A stretch of 64,000 bases of DNA from Epiperipatus broadwayi (Eukaryota > Onychophora > Udeonychophora > Euonychophora > Peripatidae). The notes beneath the pieces were generated by a model. The model had not been told where the DNA came from, made no database searches, and saw nothing but the letters and a program-made list of their open reading frames with translations. The stretch spans positions 58,328 through 122,327 of the forward strand of contig JAQFVV010007248.1 in assembly GCA_028023455.1 (NCBI GenBank), read 5' to 3'. This document shows, piece by piece, positions 57,942 through 64,000 of this stretch (position 1 is its first letter; the number at the start of each line of letters is the position of its first letter). A program made the translations under genes and the position numbers.

Positions 57942-59076
57942 ATAGAAAGTCATGAAATCCAATGGAAAATAAATGCTATTGACTATGGTGGAAACATAAA
58001 GCAAGGATAAAATTAGTCTAGCTCAAATAAATGTGGATCTTAAATCATATTACTTATATGAGACATCCATTTCCTTGAATCAAAATTTTTAATTCATGCT
58101 ATTTTCCATTCATCTTTTAATTTTCTTAATTATTCCATATTGTTTTTAATATCATCTATCAAATTTGTTCTTTAAAACTCATCATTTAACCCTTAAGATT
58201 TATTGTACATACAAGAAAAGAATATTTCTGTTAAATATTTAATTAATGTAAAATCAAAAACAATCACAATTGTTTAAAATTAAATAGGTGAAGATATAAA
58301 TAGTAAAATAAATTTGTAATGATTAATTTGTTAAATTATAAAAATTTTATCAATATAAAAAGTATATAATTTAAAATTTATAATATGATTTGTAAGTATT
58401 AAACTTTCTGTAGTTACAATTTTGATACCATCCACTTAATACAAATGCACTAATGATTATCACTAATCATTTACTAATCTCAAGATTATCTTACCATTCT
58501 TGGCACACTTTATATTTCGATCAATTTTTAATAGTAAAAAGAAAATACAATATTTTTTTTTTCTTTTAGTTAGAAGCAAATAAAAATATTTTTGTACTGT
58601 AATTGCAAACTTATTGATCTTAGAACAGCCATTAATTTATCATTTAAAATTCACTTTACATTCTAGAAATAAATAATATACACACATACATCCAAATATA
58701 GTAGCCAATTTTATATAATTATAGAAAATATACATGTATTTAAATAACCAATTATATATATATATATTTTCATAGGAGATGCATTTAGTAATCTCATGAC
58801 AAAAAAACCAACAACTTTATTTTAAACAAAAAGTTTCTTTTCTAAGTTCAAATTTATTAATAATAAATATAAGACTTAAATGAATGTCTTTCAAACTTTC
58901 TAAAATTCTTAGACGATTATTTTTAGCATCATAATCATTTTTATATTCCATGAATTATAAATCACTAAGCACATTATATTAAAGCAGTTCTAAGTAAGAT
59001 CTGCATATAGTTATATACTATTTCTTCTATTTCTTAATAACTTTTTAAATTACAAATAAAAAATATCTTTACTGAC
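57942..59076. other. AT-rich intergenic or intronic sequence
   Basis: No gene recognised. It would be downstream intron if the exon at 59077-59171 is real. Confidence 0.45.
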
Positions 59077-59171
59077 CTTTTGGGCGAATCTTTTCCCTTT
59101 CTATCAGCAAAACCATATATACCATAAAACCCATAAACAGTATGAGGCATTTCTCCATAGTATGCATTAGG
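59077..59171 (-). CDS. Possible 95-bp coding exon (hypothetical)
   Basis: On the minus strand an excellent acceptor (CTTTTTTTTTGTTTAG) ends at 59172 and a donor (AAAAG|GTCAGTAAAG) begins at 59076. Two of three frames are open throughout. One gives PNAYYGEMPHTVYGFYGIYG and more. The other gives MHTMEKCLILFMGFMVYMVL and then LIEREKIRPK, which looks like a signal peptide or membrane anchor with a favourable start context (ACTATGG). The composition is less AT-rich than its surroundings. No neighbouring exon could be joined to it, so the product is unknown. Confidence 0.33.
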
Positions 59172-60239
59172 CTAAACAAAAAAAAAGTATTTAATTGTTC
59201 CATTAATACATTAACATCGATATTACATTAATTATTACTTATATATATTGAATATAATTTAATGTGCATTAAAATAACCCTGGAATATTAAATATCTGAA
59301 AGTTTGTGATTTTGGCATTTTATTTACAGTTATATGTTAAACTACTGAATATCATCAACTAGATTTAATTATTGAATATAACTAAAAAATTCAAACTTTA
59401 TTGAAATTTTTTTAAAAAAAATTCATTTTATGGGAAAATACGCACAAGTTTATCAATAACAATGTTTTTGAGTAGTATTATTTTCCTCTCTTCTTCAGGT
59501 GATGGTAAACTGATCAGTGACAGTATTGTACCGGACGAAACCCACCCACAATAACAAGATCAAAACTCAAAGTTGGATTCAAACTCAGCCAAATCAAACT
59601 GAATTCAAACCCAACTCATGAGCTCAGATCAAATCAATGGATGACATAAGTCAACAGTCTATGACTATGCACCAATAAACTAGCTCAACAGATGATGATG
59701 ATGATTTGAGACCCCTGAACTGACTCTAACAAAGTATAATAAAATAACTAAGGATATTTCTAAGTCAACTCATATATATATGTTCGAGTTGCCAATATAG
59801 ACAGAGAGCATTAATATTAAAATAACTATTGAATAATAAAGAAAGTTAAAAACCAAATGTGTTAATAAAATGTTTAATAATAATAATCATTTTGTTCAAC
59901 TTTTAGATCATGATTATATAGATTACCTCTAGTCTTTAAACGGAATTTATAATTTACAATAAGAATGGCAGTTATTATATGCCAATAAGTATTATGCAAT
60001 ATTCTAGGAGGATGATATATGTCTTTGCTCTGACAAGAAAATAAAGGTAGATAAAGGTATTTGGCTGTGACAGAAATTCTGATTCCAATTCTAAACGAAA
60101 GAATGTGAGATTTATTTTCACTTTCACAAATCAATTCACAAAGAGCAAGATAAATATTTAGGGCATAACTTTAATGTTTACTAAAGAACTTATTTAATGA
60201 CAAGTGAATATGAATTTGTTCGATTTTAATAAAAATCAA
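59172..60239. other. Intergenic; repeat fragment at 59478-59530
   Basis: 59478-59530 (CCTCTCTTCTTCAGGTGATGG...TCAGTGACAGTA) matches part of FBS-7 (about 55790-55835). 59560-59700 contains CAAAC-rich imperfect repeats and a (GAT)n end at about 59692. No gene seen. Confidence 0.5.
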
Positions 60240-61995
60240 ATCATCACAATTTACGAGCATGAGAGCGGGGCTTTATTTGAACTGAGAAATAATGGTGCTG
60301 ATGACTTATGAGCTATAAAAATTAATATGAAATATAATGGCTTGTCGGTGATTTAAGTAGGAGGGTGGCTTGTGTTTCACAAGTCTTTCTGCCCTATCAA
60401 GGAGATGTAGAACACAGGGAAAACCAGGTCGGGTCATAGCCTCGAACCTTTGGTGTTCCAAATATAAAAATGAGCAAGTGAGGAAGTGTTTTTTCCCCTA
60501 TGGAATTAAAGTAATAATAATAATGTCACTGAGGACCAGCCCATGAGGCAGGAGATGGCTTGTGCCAGCAATGTTCGAAAATGATGGCTTGATAGTCATC
60601 GTGTTTAAGTAATAAAACCCAATTTATATAAAGAATGCTCTACGTGATGACCTGATCAATTTACATTAAAGTCAAATGTGCTTTAACTGAAAGTACTGAA
60701 CGTAATTATAAAATTATATTAATCATACCCTAAACATCATGTACTCCCTGAATTTAATAGAAAGTATAAAATTTGAATTAGAATATATCGACATTAATTC
60801 CTTTATCGACCCTTTTGCAAAACATTTTAACATTATATATGAATAAATAAATATTGGTGAAACTCAAGAAAATAGTGAGGGCATAGGTTAGAAATAGCTA
60901 ATAATCAATATCAGCTGTTAGAAAAATAGTAAACATTTAATAATTTCTTTCGATTCGATGATTAGTAGAACAGTATTAATCTAGTTCTAATGGGCAAGAA
61001 TTACTATAAGACTTAATATTATATGACTTGCATAAGGCAAATGACACAAAGGGATTATCATTGAGTCTAAGGATCATTGGCATAAAAATAAAAATAAATA
61101 TTAACAATTATTTAATAAATATATAGTACAGTTAGTGAAATGAACCACCATCGGGAGAAAGAGAAATTTAACAAAGTATTAATTTTAAAGACTAGAGATA
61201 GAAAAACAAGAACTACTTATACAGATTAAAAGCATTATAAAGAGAGGAGTTTTTACAGTAGTTAATTTAAAAGGTGATGTAAAATAAAGTTCGGAAATTG
61301 GCCAGAAAGTTGCGGTTATTTCAAGAAAGATATTACCGTTTCTTCATGGTTGGATTCTTAGATTACACACGGCAGTTCAGTTGGATGAAACATAGGTGTG
61401 CATTTTGTAAATTAGTTGGATAGCATTTTGATTGATTTCTCTCTGGATTTTGGCAGTACAATTGGTGTGGAAAGGTTTAAATTTAGCAGCTACATTGAAG
61501 ATCTGGGGACTTTGGGCACAGCAGTCAGATTCCCGAAGTTTACACCTTCACCATGATGGAGACACTATTGAAATTCATATTTTAAAGACACACATAGGTT
61601 CTAGTAGCATTTCTTTAAAACAAAGATGGCTTCTCCCTCTCCAAACTTTTCCGGGCTATTTATACTGTCCCATGATGCCTTCAGGCTAGAGCTTCTTTCA
61701 TTATCAATGTTACAAATTTTTACTAATTGATTTTAGATACATTCTTTCGATAAGGCTTTCAAACTCATTAACTTTGAAATGAATTTATAAATCTAAAAAA
61801 ACGATTTTAATTAGAAACCGTCCTTACATTTTAAATTATTATCTTTTTGCTAATTAATAAAACTTTCCCCATTGTCTTTGGAAAAGGACAATCTGAAAGC
61901 TTATCGAAAGAATGTAGCTTTTAATCACTAAAATTGAACAAACTGTTTAAAAGTAAAAATAAAATATTCCGACGACGCAATGAAACTTTATTACA
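60240..61995 (-). mobile_element. Possible LTR remnant or solo LTR
   Basis: The block is richer in GC and CpG than its surroundings. On the minus strand CAGTATAAATAGCCCGGAA (around 61650-61670) is a strong TATA-type promoter sequence. About 330 nt upstream, at 61995, the minus strand begins TGTAATAAAG, similar to the TGTAAC end of the LTR at 33200-38016. The second end and a target duplication were not found, and sequence similarity to that LTR is not evident. The call rests on composition, the TATA box and one end. Confidence 0.3.
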
Positions 61996-63429
61996 AATGT
62001 ATATATCTAAATATTTATAAATATATATGCACAATCCATGCAGTTATAATATATATAAATTCAAGAATAATTTTTTCATGAATTATTTATAATATTGATT
62101 TGTTTAAATATTAAAATAGTTAGTTTCAACACACATTTATATAATACTAATTTTTAATGGAACTAGCGTGTATTGAATGTATAAAGCCCCATTGCATTCA
62201 GAAATTCACAGTTAGTACTAGGGTTTGAATTGCGCTACATGTGAGATATTATGAAGCTAGGATCGAACGTAGATCCGACTGCTTCAGTATTAGCATGGAA
62301 ACTGAACCATCAACTTCTAGCCTAGTTTAGTATTTACAAATGCTTCATTAATTTAATGTGTGAATAAATAGCTGATGTATTACATTTTTCTCTAATAGCA
62401 AAAAAAAAGAAAAGAAGAAAACAGTAAACCTGGTATGAGATTTTATAAACACCACAAAATTCTAATGGTATTTCATCCTTGGGAATGCTACTACTTCAAA
62501 CATTTAATTAACGAAACATAATGTTAATTTCAATGAAACATATATTGTGATGAAAATTGACACATGAACAAGAGATTACTAATAGGACAGATTTATAAAT
62601 ATTCAAATTAAATATATTAAATGCTGTTTTAAAAAATATTAGAAAATACTTTTTACCAATTTCTCAACTAAAAGACTTGAAGAATGAAAAAAAGATAGAA
62701 ATAAAGATATGAAGCATTATATATTCTTGCAATTTAAAAAAAGTTATTTCAGTAAGAGTGTAACAAATTTATTTTTTATTATACTATTTTGATAGGAAAA
62801 AGATCTGATTGGCTTCAAAATACACAGTGGAGAAATATAGCAAGTTAGTGCCAGTTTTCAGAGAATTTAAGTGCAGATGACACTACTAATCAAAATTGGT
62901 TTCAGTCATTTACATAGAGTTTGTCATAAAAACTCATAAGCCTGTTATCAATGCAAATATTTGAATAAATATATATCCAATAAATAGAAAATTAGATCCT
63001 GTGCTAAAAATACTTGTGAAGCAATCAAAGCAGATTTATAGAACATTAGATGAAAACTTGTAAGATTATCAAACATCATTTAACACAAAAATGTCGACTA
63101 TTCATTTCTCACTACACATGTATTTTAGGCGTAACTACCTACTTTTGGGATATCATTATGATTTGAATATTAGATATTCAAAACTTCTACACCTGAAATG
63201 ATGATTTATCTGATATACATATATAATGAGATAGGAGACTGTGTATCAATTTTAGCACATATGATAATAGTTGCTTCCACAATATTACAAATATATAAAA
63301 TGCTGTATTATTAATTATTATATATATAGTGACAGAAAAATGATTGAATTTGTTATGTCAGGTATTGGTTAATAATATATTTGACATCTAACAAGGAATG
63401 TAATATTCATGATTAGCTGCTGTTTGAAT
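61996..63429. other. AT-rich intergenic sequence
   Basis: A segment at about 62215-62325 (GGGTTTGAATTGCG...GATCGAACGTAGATCCGAC) is slightly GC-richer with tRNA-like words but no cloverleaf. No gene seen. Confidence 0.45.
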
Positions 63430-63462
63430 TATATATATATATATTGTATATATATATTGTTG

Positions 63463-63487
<25 letters not shown>
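63430..63487. repeat. Interrupted (TA)n microsatellite
   Basis: TA repeats broken by TTG at two places. Confidence 0.9.
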
Positions 63488-63494
<7 letters not shown>

Positions 63495-64000
63495 TTGGAA
63501 AGCTGAAGTTAGAAAGCATATCACTTATTGCAACAGCAGTTATTATAAAACAATCATATATATATATATTCAAATATGAGTAAGAATTTAATTTCAGTTC
63601 ATTCAGAAATATATTTGTACTAACATGCATTTATTAACAAGTCTTGCAAACCATCCTGAAATGTTTTAACTTGAAACTTATTTAGCTATTCATAAGTTGC
63701 AATGAAGATCTAAAAGAAAAATTATTTTATAATAATATGTTTTAAAGAATTAGGATAAAAGTTTATCTGGAGAAGCTAGGTAAAAATTTCAGAAAGGTTT
63801 ATGTCTACTTTCAAATTCTTTGAAGCATAATAATATAGAATTCTCTTTGCTTTGAGATATTTATTGCAACTAGCCGAAATCCTTACTAAACTTATCCATT
63901 TTCAAGATATTTTTACTCACGTGATGATATTAAAAAGTTAACATTCATAGGAATTTTTTATATAACTTCCTTCACCTTTTCATATATATTGTAACAATTA
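63488..64000. other. AT-rich intergenic sequence
   Basis: Nothing recognised to the window end. Confidence 0.5.

Overview
The window is eukaryotic, animal-type intergenic DNA. It is strongly AT-rich (roughly 70-75% A+T by eye), full of (TA)n runs, and almost entirely built from layers of transposable-element debris. No bacterial-style gene density, operon or ribosome-binding site is present, and I could not recognise one intact host gene. The relic families (hAT transposases of the GTF2IRD2/ZMYM1 kind, several non-LTR retrotransposon tails, a Ty3/Gypsy-like LTR element, a pogo/Tigger-like MITE, tRNA-derived SINEs) point to a metazoan, probably an invertebrate. The sequence alone does not let me name the species.

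Layout. 1-4.7 kb: palindromic repeats of two families, one carrying a nested SINE. 4.7-6.8 kb: fossil hAT transposase (GTF2IRD2-like). 6.9-15.7 kb: three more palindromic repeats, a degenerate tandem array, several SINEs and a possible terminal exon at 8.5 kb. 16.4-21.6 kb: a LINE relic on the minus strand, microsatellites and a TA-flanked Tigger-like MITE at 20.0-20.9 kb. 22.5-26.5 kb: a 1.45-kb palindromic element and three smaller ones. 27.2-28.7 kb: 5'-truncated L1/Tx1-like LINE with poly(A). 29-31.3 kb: three SINEs and an RTE-like LINE tail. 33.1-38.7 kb: a palindromic repeat split by an LTR element with 2.06-kb LTRs and only 0.7 kb of interior. 41-45.9 kb: another long palindromic repeat, SINEs, a ZMYM1-like hAT fossil interrupted by a SINE, and a LINE tail. 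49.6-58 kb: five more palindromic or foldback elements. 59-62 kb: a possible small exon (minus strand) and a possible LTR remnant.

The most interesting result is architectural. At least twelve long inverted repeats from several sequence-unrelated families look alike: a short one-sided unique head, then a palindromic body, with the whole insert bounded by direct repeats of mostly 10-14 bp. Variable-length duplications of this size are what target-primed reverse transcription leaves, not what typical cut-and-paste MITEs leave. I infer a general route of retroposition that makes snap-back (self-primed) palindromic inserts in this genome. The second notable group is a set of about 100-bp SINEs that are little more than a tRNA-like cloverleaf plus a short A-tail. 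They fall into two subfamilies, with twelve copies in 64 kb, at least seven of them with clear target-site duplications.

There is no evidence that the elements work together as a pathway. The functional link is parasitic: LINE-type machinery probably mobilised the SINEs and perhaps the palindromic elements, and younger insertions split older ones (SINE into palindromic element, SINE into hAT, LTR element into palindromic element).
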